A stretch of DNA of 46,395 nucleotides from Bryobacteraceae bacterium (GCA_025927575.1 JAICLJ010000016.1:1-46395); one strand, 5' to 3'. Numbered from the stretch's first letter, positions 16,680-26,414 are shown. Notes: a model not told the origin generated them from the letters alone. Numbers and translations: made by a program.

Positions 16680-16952
16680 ATGTTTACCAAAGGAAGCAGG
16701 TACGAAAAGGCTGGAACGGCCACGGCGGCGAAACTGGATGGCACGCTGGTGGCGGTTACCCGCATTCCCCTGCCCACTTCGCTGTCGCTGATTGGATTTC
16801 ATCGGCAGCGGGAGGGAAATCGGCTGGACCTGATCGCTGCCCGGTTCCTGGGCGATGCCACCGGATTCTGGCGTTTGTGTGATGTAAATCAGAGCGTGGT
16901 TCCGGATGCGCTGGCCGCGCGTGATCTGATCGGCATCCCTCCCCGAGGTTAG
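16680..16952 (+). CDS. LysM-like baseplate peptide (gp53/Afp7 C-terminal type)
   Basis: The frame is open from 16398, but the ATG at 16680 follows a very strong GGAGAGGAG five bases away and lies just after the adaptor gene, so it is the start. The 90-aa product contains GNRLDLIAARFLGDATGFWR followed by LCDVN and ends in DLIGIPPRG. That is the LysM-like pattern (a short helix, x-F-x-x-LCD-x-N, then a final Ile-Pro) seen in phage tail X and gp53 proteins and at the end of Afp7. It probably clamps the adaptor to the hub. Here it is a gene of its own, split from the domain at 15967. Confidence 0.82.
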   Translation: MFTKGSRYEKAGTATAAKLDGTLVAVTRIPLPTSLSLIGFHRQREGNRLDLIAARFLGDATGFWRLCDVNQSVVPDALAARDLIGIPPRG

Positions 16953-16958
16953 TGTTCA

Positions 16959-18092
16959 ATGCCGTGTTCCTCGTATCAGTTGATGTTAGATGGGCAGGCG
17001 GCGGAAGACGATTTTTATACGCAAGTGAGTTCACTCGAAGTGGAAGAGAATCTCGAATTACCCGGCGCTTTCCAACTCCAGCTTCCCGTAAGCCGCACCG
17101 ATACGGGCGAGTTATCGTTCATCAATGACATCCGGCTTCGCCCTTTCGCGCCCTTGTCCGTGGTCGCGACCGTACAGGGCAAGCCCACCGAGTGCATCTT
17201 CGACGGCTTCGTGCTCTCGCACAAACTTCACTTGCAAACGGGCACTACTTCTTCCTCGCTCGAAGTATGGGGACAGGACGCATCCTGGCTGATGAACCTG
17301 GAGGAGAAGGTCAAGGAGTGGGTGGACGTCACCGACTCCGATGTGGCCAATTCCATTTTCGGCGATTACGGTTTCCAGCCCGCGGACGAAAACACCGCGG
17401 ACGATTCGCCGAGCCATACTGAATCCGGCCACACCTTGATGCAGCGCGGCTCCGATATTCAGTTCCTGCGCACTCTCGGGAAACGCACCGGGAAACTGGT
17501 TCGCGTCGTGTGCGGCGATAAACCGGGCAAGCGCACCGGATTCTTCGCCAAGCCAAATCTCGACGCGCCACCCGCCGCCACTCTCGTTCTCAACGATCCG
17601 GAGGCGTGGACCGTGGACGCACTGGACATCGAATGGGACATCATGCGTCCCTCGGTGGTCAAGGCGCGCCAGGCGCTGCTGAACGATGACACACCGGAAG
17701 GCGTGGCGGGTGATACCGATTCCTCAGGCCTGGACCCCCTGGATGACCGCGATCTGGCTACGTTCGCTGATAACCCGATGACTGTGCTGCTAACGGCGCC
17801 GGTGGACGACGCGGGCGAACTTTCGACGCGGGCCCAGGCACTTTTGCGCGATTCCGGCTGGTTCGTCCGCTGTCACGGCGAAGCCGACGTGGCGCGTCTG
17901 AACAGCGTTCTGCGGGCGGGTTCTGTCGTGGAACTGACCGGTATCGGCAGTGTGCATTCGGGAAAGTATCTCGTGTGGAGCGTCCGCCACATCATCACGC
18001 AAGACTCGCACCGCATGAAATTTTCGCTGATGCGAAATGCTGTGGGCCCGGAACCTTCGGGCGCCGGCGGATTGCTGGGAGGGCTCCCCTGA
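16959..18092 (+). CDS. gpD-like baseplate hub protein (N-terminal half of a split VgrG)
   Basis: The 377-aa protein matches the late-control gpD / VgrG N-terminal fold: VSSLEVEENLELPGAFQLQL near the start, then FDGFVLSHKLHLQTGTTSS and LEVWGQDASWLMNLEEKVKE. The block HTLMQRGSDIQFLRTLGKRT (about 153-172) is the hallmark of this family. It forms the trimeric hub between tube and spike. The C-terminal end, VVELTGIGSVHSGKYLVWSV, is the last conserved strand before the OB-fold of VgrG. The needle is not fused; it is encoded in the next gene, whose ATG overlaps this TGA. Confidence 0.9.
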   Translation: MPCSSYQLMLDGQAAEDDFYTQVSSLEVEENLELPGAFQLQLPVSRTDTGELSFINDIRLRPFAPLSVVATVQGKPTECIFDGFVLSHKLHLQTGTTSSSLEVWGQDASWLMNLEEKVKEWVDVTDSDVANSIFGDYGFQPADENTADDSPSHTESGHTLMQRGSDIQFLRTLGKRTGKLVRVVCGDKPGKRTGFFAKPNLDAPPAATLVLNDPEAWTVDALDIEWDIMRPSVVKARQALLNDDTPEGVAGDTDSSGLDPLDDRDLATFADNPMTVLLTAPVDDAGELSTRAQALLRDSGWFVRCHGEADVARLNSVLRAGSVVELTGIGSVHSGKYLVWSVRHIITQDSHRMKFSLMRNAVGPEPSGAGGLLGGLP

Positions 18093-18598
18093 TGAATGAA
18101 CAAGCCATTCTCGAAGTGCTGGATCGCTTGCGCAATCGCTTCTATGGCAAGTATCGCGGCACAGTGACGGATGTGGATGCGGATACGCTGCGCATCAAAG
18201 CTAAAGTGCCGGCCGTCCTCGGCGAACAGACCAGCGGCTGGTGCCTCCCCTGCGTTCCTTATGCCGGAAAAGGGGTAGGGGTCGCATTCCTTCCCGAAAC
18301 AGGCGCCGGCGTTTGGATCGAATTCGAGGCGGGCGATGTCTCCTATCCCATTTGGACTGGCTGTTACTGGCGTGAAGGCGAAAAACCGGACGACGCGAGG
18401 CCCAACGTGAAGGCGATCGTCACGGCGTCCAAACATAAGATCCTGCTCGATGACGACGGCGGCAAGATCACGATCACGGACGCCAATATGAACACGGTCA
18501 CACTCGATTCGGAGGGCATCACGCTGAATCGTGGCAAAAAGATCGTGATCAGCGATTCCAAAGTCAGCGTCAACGACGGCGCGTTGGAGGTGGTGTAG
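18092..18598 (+). CDS. gpV-like spike protein (OB-fold and beta-needle)
   Basis: The 168-aa protein is a baseplate assembly protein V. The OB-fold spans about 15-100: RNRFYGKYRGTVTDVDADTL, then VPYAGKGVGVAFLPETGAGV and FEAGDVSYPIWTGCYWREGE. The C-terminal ~55 residues are short repeating strands (KILLDDDGGKITITDANMNT, then VTLDSEGITLNRGKKIVISD), which should wind into a triple-stranded beta-helix needle as in gp5/VgrG. The start ATG at 18092 overlaps the hub-gene stop. With the hub it makes a two-gene version of Afp8/Pvc8. Confidence 0.91.
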   Translation: MNEQAILEVLDRLRNRFYGKYRGTVTDVDADTLRIKAKVPAVLGEQTSGWCLPCVPYAGKGVGVAFLPETGAGVWIEFEAGDVSYPIWTGCYWREGEKPDDARPNVKAIVTASKHKILLDDDGGKITITDANMNTVTLDSEGITLNRGKKIVISDSKVSVNDGALEVV

Positions 18599-18927
18599 TG
18601 GCGAGCCTTCTGAATATGTCCAGTACGCTGATGTGTCCCCACGGCGGCACGGTCACGATCGCCTCCGCCAACAATCGGGTGAAGGCGGGCGGCGATTTCG
18701 CGGTTACCTCAAACGATCAGTTCACGATCGCGGGATGCACTCTGAACGTTTCCGGCGCCCTGCATCCCTGCGTCATGGTGCAGTGGGTGGAGCCCGGAAA
18801 GCACAGCACAGTGATTCAGAATCCAACCTTGAATGAAGCTTCGACCGGCCTTTGTGTGGCAGGGGACCAGGCGGTGCAGGGAACGGTGCAGATCGTGGCC
18901 ACCCAGCAACAGGTGACGGGGAGCTAG
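18598..18927 (+). CDS. PAAR-like spike-tip protein
   Basis: A GTG at 18598 overlaps the preceding TAG by one base. The 109-aa product begins MSSTLMCPHGGTVTIASANN and continues with FTIAGCTLNVSGALHPCVMV, carrying cysteines C13, C47 and C58. It follows the spike gene directly, the place of Afp10. Short proteins of this CPHGG type cap the needle and are usually called PAAR-like; the Cys/His residues could hold a metal ion at the tip. It lacks the repeated PAAR tetrapeptide, so it belongs to the looser PAAR-like group. Confidence is helped by its location. Confidence 0.75.
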   Translation: MASLLNMSSTLMCPHGGTVTIASANNRVKAGGDFAVTSNDQFTIAGCTLNVSGALHPCVMVQWVEPGKHSTVIQNPTLNEASTGLCVAGDQAVQGTVQIVATQQQVTGS

Positions 18928-18929
18928 CC

Positions 18930-19301
18930 ATGCAACGCCACGATTACGCGTTTCCTTTTCGGATCGACGGCGCTTCCCGCCAGGCGCAGCAGTCGCCCTA
19001 CGCGCCGCACGTGGCGCAGATGGTCCGGCAGGTGCTGCTGACCGATCCCGGGGAGCGCGCGGATCTGCCGGAATTCGGCTGCGGCCTGCGGCAGTTGATC
19101 TTCGCCCCCAACTCGGATGCCCTGCGCGCATCCACCAAGGTGTTGGTGATGCAGGGACTGAATCGCTGGCTGTCGAATCAGGTGATCGTCACCGACGTCA
19201 ACGTGACTGCCAGCGATGACGGCTCGCAACTGCTGGTGGAAGTGCGCTACACCCTGATCGAGACCCAAACCAACGAAACCGTTGCGGTGCCGGTGATCTG
19301 A
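18930..19301 (+). CDS. gp25-like baseplate wedge protein
   Basis: The 123-aa protein is the lysozyme-like gp25/GPW wedge subunit (Afp9). Diagnostic segments are VAQMVRQVLLTDPGERADLP and EFGCGLRQLIFAPN (about 29-62), followed by QGLNRWLSNQVIVTDVNVTA and a final ELIE-like strand pair. It joins sheath initiation to the baseplate. The ATG at 18930 lies two bases after the PAAR-like gene stop; a longer frame upstream has no ribosome-binding site and is ignored. The next gene starts one base after its stop. Confidence 0.93.
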   Translation: MQRHDYAFPFRIDGASRQAQQSPYAPHVAQMVRQVLLTDPGERADLPEFGCGLRQLIFAPNSDALRASTKVLVMQGLNRWLSNQVIVTDVNVTASDDGSQLLVEVRYTLIETQTNETVAVPVI

Positions 19302-19302
19302 T

Positions 19303-21639
19303 ATGGCTGCTTCGAAAGATCGCCGCGGCGCGCTGGTAGCTTCCACGACGTTGAACGGCATCGACTTTGTGGAGATAGCAGCGCCCGACGAAAAAACGCT
19401 GCGAGCCCATTTCGTGAACCCGGTGACGGTGCTCGGATCGATCACTGCGGTGAGGATTACGGGAGGCGAGACGATCCCCACTGTTCCCTTGCTGCCCATC
19501 GACGACGCCGCCGACTGGGGCGTGGATGGCGACGGCAATCCGACGCTCACGCTGCGTGTGCCCGCTCCGGGCGATTTTTCCAGCTACACGCTGACGATCG
19601 AGAGCAACAAGCTCGACCCGATGTTTACGAGCGCAACTTTTTCCTTCAAGGCCCTCTGCGCCTCTACGCTCGATTGCCGCGCGCCAGGTCCGGAATGCCC
19701 CACGCCCTCTGGGGAGTTGCCGCCGATTGATTATCTCGCCAAGGATTTCCAGAGTTTTCGTAAAGCCCTTTCCGATTTTGCCGCGCTGCGCTATCCGGAA
19801 TGGCAGGAGCGCGCCGAAGCCGATTTCGGCGTGATGTTTATGGAGGCGCTCTCCTCGCTCGCCGACGATCTGAGTTACATGCAGGACCGAGTTGCCGCCG
19901 AAGCCTCTCTCGATACCGCGACGGAGCGCCGCAGCCTGGTGCGGCACGCTCGATTGGTGGATTATGAACCGGCGCCCAACACTTCCGCGCAAGTGATCCT
20001 TCAGTTCGATGTCGACGCTGGGCCGATACCGTCCGGTGTTCTGGTAAGCGCCGCGAGCGCGGACGGAGTGCCCATCTATTTCGAAACCGGCACCGGCCTG
20101 GCCGATACCACGAACTATCCTGCCAACCAGCTCTGGAATTCGCTCACGCCTTATTGGTTCGACGATGGACAGCGATGCTTGCGCGCGGGGTCTACCACCA
20201 TGTGGCTGGAAGGGCACGGACTCAATCTCACGCCGGGTCAACAATTGCTGATCGAGACGCAGCCGCCGACGTCCGCGGACGCGCCCGTGCGGCAGATTGT
20301 GCAACTCGAAGGCACGCCTCTCGAAGACGTGGACCCGTTGTTCGGTCCCACGAATGTGACTCAGATTTTCTGGCGCGCCAAGGATGCCCTAACTGCCGAT
20401 CGCGATCTCAGAGAGACCGTGTTGAAAGGCAATCTTGTGCCCGCGACGCAGGGAAGGCGATACTCGGAATCCTTCGCCATCGACCAGGCGCCGCCTGCGG
20501 CGCCACGGCTGCCGCTAGCCATCTATCGCACCGGTCCGAACGGTTCGGCGATTTACCATTTCACTCTCGGAAATGCACCGCTGGCGTGGCTGAAGCCGTC
20601 CGATTCCACGCTCGTGCCGCGTGCGGAAATCGCCATGCTCGATTCAGCAGATCCGCCGCAAGCGTGGGCGTGCTTCCGCTCGCTGCTCGATGCGGACCTC
20701 TTCACGGCGGGCTTTACTGTTGATTCAGTGCGATTCTCGCGCATCGCGCAGATCGGGAACCCAGCGATTCAGATGATGGACTACGATGGCGACGGCGGCG
20801 ACACGGTGCGTTTCGGCGACGGCATCTTCGGCGATGTCCCGGAACCGGGCTCCGTCTTTCACGTAACATATCGAGCGGGTGGAGGCGCGTTGGGCAACGT
20901 CGCCGCCGATACCATCAACCGCATCGAGGTTCCCACTGGGCTGCTGCGCGCTGTCAACAATCCTTTCGCCGGCACGGGAGGCGCGGATTCGGAGCCTCCG
21001 CTGCGCGTGCGCCGCACGGCTCCCGAGGCGTTTCGCGCGCAGCAGTTCCGGGCTGTAACCGTGCAGGATTATCAGGACGCCGCCCAGACGCTCCCCTGGG
21101 TGCAACGTGCGGGAAGCACCTTCCGTTGGACTGGAAGTTGGCTTTCGGTCTTCACGACGGCCGATCCAATCGAAACCGAAACGATCCCCGTTGATCGCCA
21201 CGTTGAGCTGGTTCAATTGCTCAACCGCTACCGGCTGGCGGGCTACGAAAGTTATGCGCCCGCGCCGCGGTATGCCGCGCTGGATCTCCTGATTCGCATC
21301 TGCGCATCGGCCGATGCATTTCGCGGGGACGTGCAGTCGGCCGTGCTGCGGGCGCTATCCACGGCTCGTTATCCAGACGGTTCCACCGGTTTCTTTCAGT
21401 TCGAGCGCTTCACCTTCGGGACACCGCTCGAGCGTAGTGCGCTCGAAGCCGCCATTCAAGGGGCGCCGGGCGTGGCCGGCGTGCTGTGCGTTCGGTTCCG
21501 CCGCCGAGGTTTCACTGCGGGATTCGTCAGCATGCCCGACACCGTCACGGTCGGCTCGAACGAGATTGTGCTGGTGGAGAATAATCCCAGCCGTCCCGAG
21601 CGCGGCTCCATTCAGCTTCAGGTGGAGGGCGGCAAGTGA
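19303..21639 (+). CDS. Baseplate J-like wedge protein, first copy (Afp11-like)
   Basis: The 778-aa protein is one of two adjacent J-type wedge subunits. The conserved start of the J domain is PPIDYLAKDFQSFRKALSDF (about 142-161), then YPEWQERAEADFGVMFMEAL and LADDLSYMQDRVAAEASLDT. The central part has DGDGGDTVRFGDGIFGDVPE followed by GSVFHVTYRAGGGALGNVAA, the typical FGDGxxG-YR-GGG block. The N-terminal ~120 residues are an extra beta domain. The last codons overlap the GTG of the second copy. Together with gp25 and gpI it forms the iris that opens during contraction. Confidence 0.92.
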   Translation: MAASKDRRGALVASTTLNGIDFVEIAAPDEKTLRAHFVNPVTVLGSITAVRITGGETIPTVPLLPIDDAADWGVDGDGNPTLTLRVPAPGDFSSYTLTIESNKLDPMFTSATFSFKALCASTLDCRAPGPECPTPSGELPPIDYLAKDFQSFRKALSDFAALRYPEWQERAEADFGVMFMEALSSLADDLSYMQDRVAAEASLDTATERRSLVRHARLVDYEPAPNTSAQVILQFDVDAGPIPSGVLVSAASADGVPIYFETGTGLADTTNYPANQLWNSLTPYWFDDGQRCLRAGSTTMWLEGHGLNLTPGQQLLIETQPPTSADAPVRQIVQLEGTPLEDVDPLFGPTNVTQIFWRAKDALTADRDLRETVLKGNLVPATQGRRYSESFAIDQAPPAAPRLPLAIYRTGPNGSAIYHFTLGNAPLAWLKPSDSTLVPRAEIAMLDSADPPQAWACFRSLLDADLFTAGFTVDSVRFSRIAQIGNPAIQMMDYDGDGGDTVRFGDGIFGDVPEPGSVFHVTYRAGGGALGNVAADTINRIEVPTGLLRAVNNPFAGTGGADSEPPLRVRRTAPEAFRAQQFRAVTVQDYQDAAQTLPWVQRAGSTFRWTGSWLSVFTTADPIETETIPVDRHVELVQLLNRYRLAGYESYAPAPRYAALDLLIRICASADAFRGDVQSAVLRALSTARYPDGSTGFFQFERFTFGTPLERSALEAAIQGAPGVAGVLCVRFRRRGFTAGFVSMPDTVTVGSNEIVLVENNPSRPERGSIQLQVEGGK

Positions 21640-24005
21640 GCATCACTCCCATTTGCCCTTGCGGCGCATTCGTGCATCCGGCGGTGATCTTCAACAGCCC
21701 CAATCTGCCGGCGATTCGTTATCGCGCAGGCGACTACATCACGTTCCGCGAGGCACTCTTACAGCCGCTGGCCGGCGAAATAGAACTGCGCTTGTGGCGG
21801 CCGGGAGCCAGCGGCGATCTTGCCGTCCAGCTGCTCGAGTGGTGGGCCTATATCGCGGATGTGCTCACGTTTTACAACGAGCGGATCGCCAATCAGGCGT
21901 ATCTCGGCACCGCGGATCAGCCGGAGAGCGTACAGCGGTTAATCCGGATTCTGGGCTATCGTCCGCGACCGGGGATCGGCGCGACGGGTTTCGTGGCGGC
22001 GATCGTGGATGGCAGCAAGCCGGTGGTGGTGCCGGCGGGTTTGCCTGTTCAAAGCAAGCCCGGACCCGGTCAGGATCCTCAGATCTTCGAAGTGGACGCG
22101 GCAGTGACGGCATTGCCCGCGCAGAGCAGCGTTCCTGCTGATCCGCCGCCCGACGCGAGTATCGGCTCAAGCGTGCTCCTGACAGGCGCTGTCACGGGCA
22201 TCGCGGTGGCCGATCAGCTACTCCTCGTCAAGCGGGGCTGGGTGGGACTGCAAACCGACTACGCGGTGGTCACCGTCCACTCCGTTGCGGTGGAGAAAGA
22301 CCCGCGAGGCGCAGTGAATACACGAGTCACCTTCAACGCCAAACCCACGCTTCCGGCCGGCGCGCAGGCGCAAGATTTCCAATTGATGCGCAGTTCGCAA
22401 AGTGTGGGCATATGGCCGTACCCGGCCGCCCTCGCTCTGACTGCCAGCTCCGCCAATCCCGCGTCCATCACGCGACAGATCCGTACCGGGGACGCCGTGC
22501 TGATCGACATCGCCGGCACGAAACAGCTCGTCAGCGTTACGGCCTACACGGAACTGGTCTGGTTCGCCAATCCGCAGGATGTCAATCATCCGGACCTGCC
22601 CGATCCCAACGCGAAAGTTCCCATCCCGATTCCTCACAGCCAAATTGCGTTCACTCCGCCGCTCGGCGCACCGCTCAACCCCGCCTTAACTCGTCTGTCC
22701 TTCGATTGGCGCGACGTGGGCCAGGTGATTCCGACGCCCGGCGCCCAGTTCGGCGGAGGGGCGTTGACGCTGGTCCCGGCGCCGGGCAACGTTTTTCCCG
22801 GCGGACTCGAAGCGGCACCCGTGCTGCTGGAGGATGGCGCGCAGGAAGGCGCCCTCGCGCCGGGCGCCACGCCGCCGGATGGTTCCTCTATCTCTCTTAC
22901 CGGAATCCCGGTCCTACCGGCTCCGCTGCGTGTGCCGTTCAACGTGCTCTTCAACCTGTTGCCCGTCTCGCGCGGCAAGACGGTTGTCAACGAAACTCTG
23001 GGTGATGGCGACGCCACGCTGGGCGGGCAGGAATTCGTGCTGCAGAAATCGCCGGTCACCTATCTCGCTGGCCGTTCTGTAAGCGGAGATGGTTATGCAA
23101 GCACGCTGCACGTCTTCGTCAATAACGTGGAGTGGCAGGAGGCGCGCAGCTTCTTCGGCCGGGCTGCGGACGCGCAGATTTTCGTTCTCCGCGAAGACGA
23201 AGACGGCAAGACGCATGTGCAATTCGGCGATGGCATCAATGGTGCGCGGCTTCCTTCCGGCACTGGCAACGTCGTGGCTACTTATCGTTTTGGGAGCGGG
23301 GCGAGCGCACCGGCATCCGGGGCGCTAACTGTCCTTACCAAGCCGCTGCCGAACCTTAAGGCCGTGCGCAATCCGGTACCTCCGGCGGGCGGCTCCGATC
23401 CTGATTCGCCCACTCGCATTCGAACGTTGGCGCCGCGTTCGGTGCTCACGTTCGGACGCGCCGTCTCGGCTGACGACTACAAGACCATCGCGGCACAGAC
23501 CGCCGGAGTAGCCCGCGCCCAGGCCTACTGGTCGTTCGACCCGGCGCGGCAACGAACCGTCGTGCTAGTGTACGTGGGCGATACTCCCGGCGCGGTGACG
23601 GTTGCCCGCAGGGTGTTGGCGACCGCCGCCGATCCTAACCGGCCGGTCCAAGTGCTGCAGGCGCTGCCCGTTCGAATTCTGTTGGACGTCACAATCCGGC
23701 GCGATCCGCGCATCGCAGCCGAACCGGTCCAGGCAGGTGTTCAAGCCGCCTTGCGGGATCCCGATGCGGGGCTCTTCGGAATCAATCGAGTGCGCATTGG
23801 ACAGACCGTGTTCCGCAGCGAGATCTACGACGCGTGCCTGCGCGTGCCCGGAGTGCTCGCCGTCCATGACCTGGTCTTCATGCGCCAGGCCGCTCAGATG
23901 TTCGTCGTCGAAACCGGCGCCCGCCACTTTCCTGGAGAAGGAAGCTTCTACCGGCTCACCGGAGACGACCTGGACGTGACGATGGAGGAAGCCGCCGATG
24001 CCTGA
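21636..24005 (+). CDS. Baseplate J-like wedge protein, second copy
   Basis: The 789-aa protein begins with a GTG that overlaps the TGA of the first J gene. It shows the same architecture: AIRYRAGDYITFREALLQPL then LLEWWAYIADVLTFYNERIA and YLGTADQPESVQRLIRILGY at the N-terminus. A long insertion lies at about 130-420. The core block HVQFGDGINGARLPSGTGNV and VATYRFGSGASAPASGAL is followed by FGRAVSADDYKTIAAQTAGV and a C-terminal region like that of the first copy. Two unequal J proteins in a row are also found in other DUF4157-type eCIS loci. The sequence differs strongly from copy one, so this is an old duplication. Confidence 0.9.
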   Translation: MSITPICPCGAFVHPAVIFNSPNLPAIRYRAGDYITFREALLQPLAGEIELRLWRPGASGDLAVQLLEWWAYIADVLTFYNERIANQAYLGTADQPESVQRLIRILGYRPRPGIGATGFVAAIVDGSKPVVVPAGLPVQSKPGPGQDPQIFEVDAAVTALPAQSSVPADPPPDASIGSSVLLTGAVTGIAVADQLLLVKRGWVGLQTDYAVVTVHSVAVEKDPRGAVNTRVTFNAKPTLPAGAQAQDFQLMRSSQSVGIWPYPAALALTASSANPASITRQIRTGDAVLIDIAGTKQLVSVTAYTELVWFANPQDVNHPDLPDPNAKVPIPIPHSQIAFTPPLGAPLNPALTRLSFDWRDVGQVIPTPGAQFGGGALTLVPAPGNVFPGGLEAAPVLLEDGAQEGALAPGATPPDGSSISLTGIPVLPAPLRVPFNVLFNLLPVSRGKTVVNETLGDGDATLGGQEFVLQKSPVTYLAGRSVSGDGYASTLHVFVNNVEWQEARSFFGRAADAQIFVLREDEDGKTHVQFGDGINGARLPSGTGNVVATYRFGSGASAPASGALTVLTKPLPNLKAVRNPVPPAGGSDPDSPTRIRTLAPRSVLTFGRAVSADDYKTIAAQTAGVARAQAYWSFDPARQRTVVLVYVGDTPGAVTVARRVLATAADPNRPVQVLQALPVRILLDVTIRRDPRIAAEPVQAGVQAALRDPDAGLFGINRVRIGQTVFRSEIYDACLRVPGVLAVHDLVFMRQAAQMFVVETGARHFPGEGSFYRLTGDDLDVTMEEAADA

Positions 24006-26388
24006 TCTCGACCACTACGAGCAGTATTACTCCCAGAAACTGTGGTTGCAGCTTCCCGCGGTCTACCGCTCCGCCGATTCGGTGACGCTGGACCAGGCCG
24101 GACCTTTACGCGAATTAGTGAATCGGATCGGAGCCCAGGCCGCGATCCTCCGGCGCAGCATCGATCGAATGTGGGAGGACCAGTCCATCGAAACCTGTGA
24201 CGACTGGGTGATCCCGTATATCGCCGATCTGCTGGCAACGAATCTGGTCTCCAGCCTGGATGCGCGGGGGCAGCGCATCGATGTCGCGCGCACAATCTAC
24301 TACCGGCGCCGGAAAGGAACCGTCGGCATTTTGGAGGAGATCGCGGGCGATATCACGGGCTGGGACGCGCGTGTGGTCGAAATGTTTCGCCGTCTGGGAC
24401 GCACACGGCATGGACTCGATCCTCCGATCGGCCAGTTCGAGGGAGTGGCGTTTCCGGATCCGCTGCAGTCGGCACAGGGCCTGATCGGGGCGCGCACGCA
24501 TACCGGCATCGGCGGCTGGGCGGATCTGCGCAACCGCTATGGCGCGAGCAAAGCGCATTCAGCCTTCGATGAATTCTTTCATCAGGTGGATTTCCGATTC
24601 GGGCGGGGGCAGGTGGGCTGGTATAACATCCCGCGCCTGGGCGTGTTCTTGTGGCGCTTGAAAAGTTTCGCCATGGACCAGTGCACACCGGTGGCCGTGA
24701 GCGGCTGTCCAGGCCACTTCACGTTCGATCCCACCGGTCGCGAGATTCCACTGTTCGCCGCGCCGTTCCGACGGGAAGACCATCAGTTCGGCGACGAATG
24801 GACACCGCCGGACGAATGGCAACTTGGCACTCCAATCAGCCAGGAGTTGCTGGCGGCGCAGCTTGCCGATCTCTATCCGCGGTCGCTCGGCGTCTACAGG
24901 AAGTCCGCCGCCGGTTATAATCTGCTCCCGTCTTCCACGGTTAAGTTATTCCCGGCGGTGGGGCGCTTCCAATTCACTGGAGCGGGCCCGTTGTTTGGCG
25001 CTTATCACTACGGGTTTGCCTCGTTGATCGGAGCTGGTCCGTTCGACCGGCGCGTGGTAGGCGCTGTGCCTGATCCCGCACCGTCGCCGGAAATCGAGCT
25101 TTCTGGCGGTGGACCGCTCAATGCTCTGGCCAGCGGCGTCACCACCGTTCTCGACTCCCTGACGTATTCGTCCGCGGCGCCGGTCGCCAGCACCGATCGT
25201 GCCACTATTCGCGCTGCGAACCAGCATCGTCCGCTGCTGCGGCTCGCCGCGGGATCGGCTTGGCAATTGACGGGCGCTCCCGGAGCGACACTCCTGCTCG
25301 ACGGCCTCTGGGTGAGCGGCGGCGACGTGGTGCTCAGCGGCGACTTCAATAGCGTTACGCTCCGCACCGTCACGCTCGACCCCGGCAGCGAAGGCCTTCC
25401 GCCCGCGGTATTCGCACAATCCGTGGATGGCCGCGATCTCAGAGGCGCCACGCTCTGGATCGAAGGCCGCATCGGTTTGCTGACCGTGGAGCGTTCCATT
25501 CTGGGACAACTGCGCACCCGCAATGGCGGGCTGGTGGAAACTCTGCAAATCAGCGATAGCATTCTCCAGGGCATTCGCTCCAGCGATTTCGTTGATTTCC
25601 ACCCCGAACAAGTGAAGGACGCGATGCGTCTCGCCAAGCGCCTGCGCGACGCGCCGGATGAAGTCTCGAAGTTTATTCAGTCCGGGCTTCCGGCTGCACT
25701 TCAGGCGGCTCTGGCGGCGTACACGGGCCAAAGCGCTCCTGATCCAACCCTGTTGTCGGACATCGTCGACGCGCTGAACGCGTTGATCGCTGGTCCATCG
25801 ATCTTCGACCCCGTCCGTTTCGAGGGCGTACCGCTGAGCGTATCTACGCTCGCGCTGCTGGCGTCTAATCCTACGGGCCCGGATCTGGTCCGCCTCAACC
25901 GCCTCTTGCTCGAAGAGGCGTACCCGCTCCCGCTGGCCGATGCGGCCATCGCGCTCACGGACGGCGATGTCAAACTCGACCGCGTCACGCTGCTGGGCCG
26001 CGCCTGGTTTCATCACATCGAAGCCAGCGAAACCATTCTCGACGACCTGGCCTTTGCGGAAGATCCGCAGCGTGGCTGCGTGCGGTTTAGCGCCTGGAGC
26101 ACCGGCAGCATTTTGCCCCGCAAATACGAAAGCGTGGAGATCGCGCCGCGAGGGCCGCTGTTCACTACCCGCGTGTTCGGCCAGCCCGGCTATTCCCAGT
26201 TGCTCCAATCAGCCGATAGTGCCGTCCTCCGCCCGGATGGAGGCGCCATTCTCGCGGGTGCCGCGACTGGATCGGAAATGGGAGCATTCGCGGGCGAGAA
26301 GAACGCGATCAAGGAGAGGAGCCTGCTCATCAAGTATGAAGAGTTTATGCCGCTGGGGCTGTCGCCCGTCCTTATCTATGTCACATAA
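23998..26388 (+). CDS. gpI-like tail protein with beta-helix-like C-terminal region
   Basis: The start overlaps the preceding gene by 8 bases. The first ~200 of 796 residues match the phage tail protein I family: LWLQLPAVYRSADSVTLDQA, then WVIPYIADLLATNLVSSLDA and RRRKGTVGILEEIAGDITGW (about 101-120). Such proteins finish the wedge. The rest is unusual: residues about 380-530 contain hydrophobic strand repeats (LLLDGLWVSGGDVVLSGDFN, SVTLRTVTLDP, LTVERSILGQLRTRNGGL, VETLQISDSILQGI) that read like rungs of a right-handed beta-helix. That suggests a fused surface or receptor-facing module. The N-terminal call is strong; the C-terminal fold is inferred by eye. Confidence 0.83.
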   Translation: MPDLDHYEQYYSQKLWLQLPAVYRSADSVTLDQAGPLRELVNRIGAQAAILRRSIDRMWEDQSIETCDDWVIPYIADLLATNLVSSLDARGQRIDVARTIYYRRRKGTVGILEEIAGDITGWDARVVEMFRRLGRTRHGLDPPIGQFEGVAFPDPLQSAQGLIGARTHTGIGGWADLRNRYGASKAHSAFDEFFHQVDFRFGRGQVGWYNIPRLGVFLWRLKSFAMDQCTPVAVSGCPGHFTFDPTGREIPLFAAPFRREDHQFGDEWTPPDEWQLGTPISQELLAAQLADLYPRSLGVYRKSAAGYNLLPSSTVKLFPAVGRFQFTGAGPLFGAYHYGFASLIGAGPFDRRVVGAVPDPAPSPEIELSGGGPLNALASGVTTVLDSLTYSSAAPVASTDRATIRAANQHRPLLRLAAGSAWQLTGAPGATLLLDGLWVSGGDVVLSGDFNSVTLRTVTLDPGSEGLPPAVFAQSVDGRDLRGATLWIEGRIGLLTVERSILGQLRTRNGGLVETLQISDSILQGIRSSDFVDFHPEQVKDAMRLAKRLRDAPDEVSKFIQSGLPAALQAALAAYTGQSAPDPTLLSDIVDALNALIAGPSIFDPVRFEGVPLSVSTLALLASNPTGPDLVRLNRLLLEEAYPLPLADAAIALTDGDVKLDRVTLLGRAWFHHIEASETILDDLAFAEDPQRGCVRFSAWSTGSILPRKYESVEIAPRGPLFTTRVFGQPGYSQLLQSADSAVLRPDGGAILAGAATGSEMGAFAGEKNAIKERSLLIKYEEFMPLGLSPVLIYVT

Positions 26389-26414
26389 GGCTCATTCGCT
26401 TTCAGGAGGTCGCT

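Noticed and set aside
19198-20304. 368-aa minus-strand open frame opposite gp25 and the first J gene
   Set aside because: It overlaps two certain genes and shows the His/Arg-rich composition of antisense frames.
24946-26208. 420-aa minus-strand open frame inside the gpI-like gene
   Set aside because: It is a shadow of a GC-rich gene on the plus strand; composition is Arg/Gln/Ala-biased and no motif is present.
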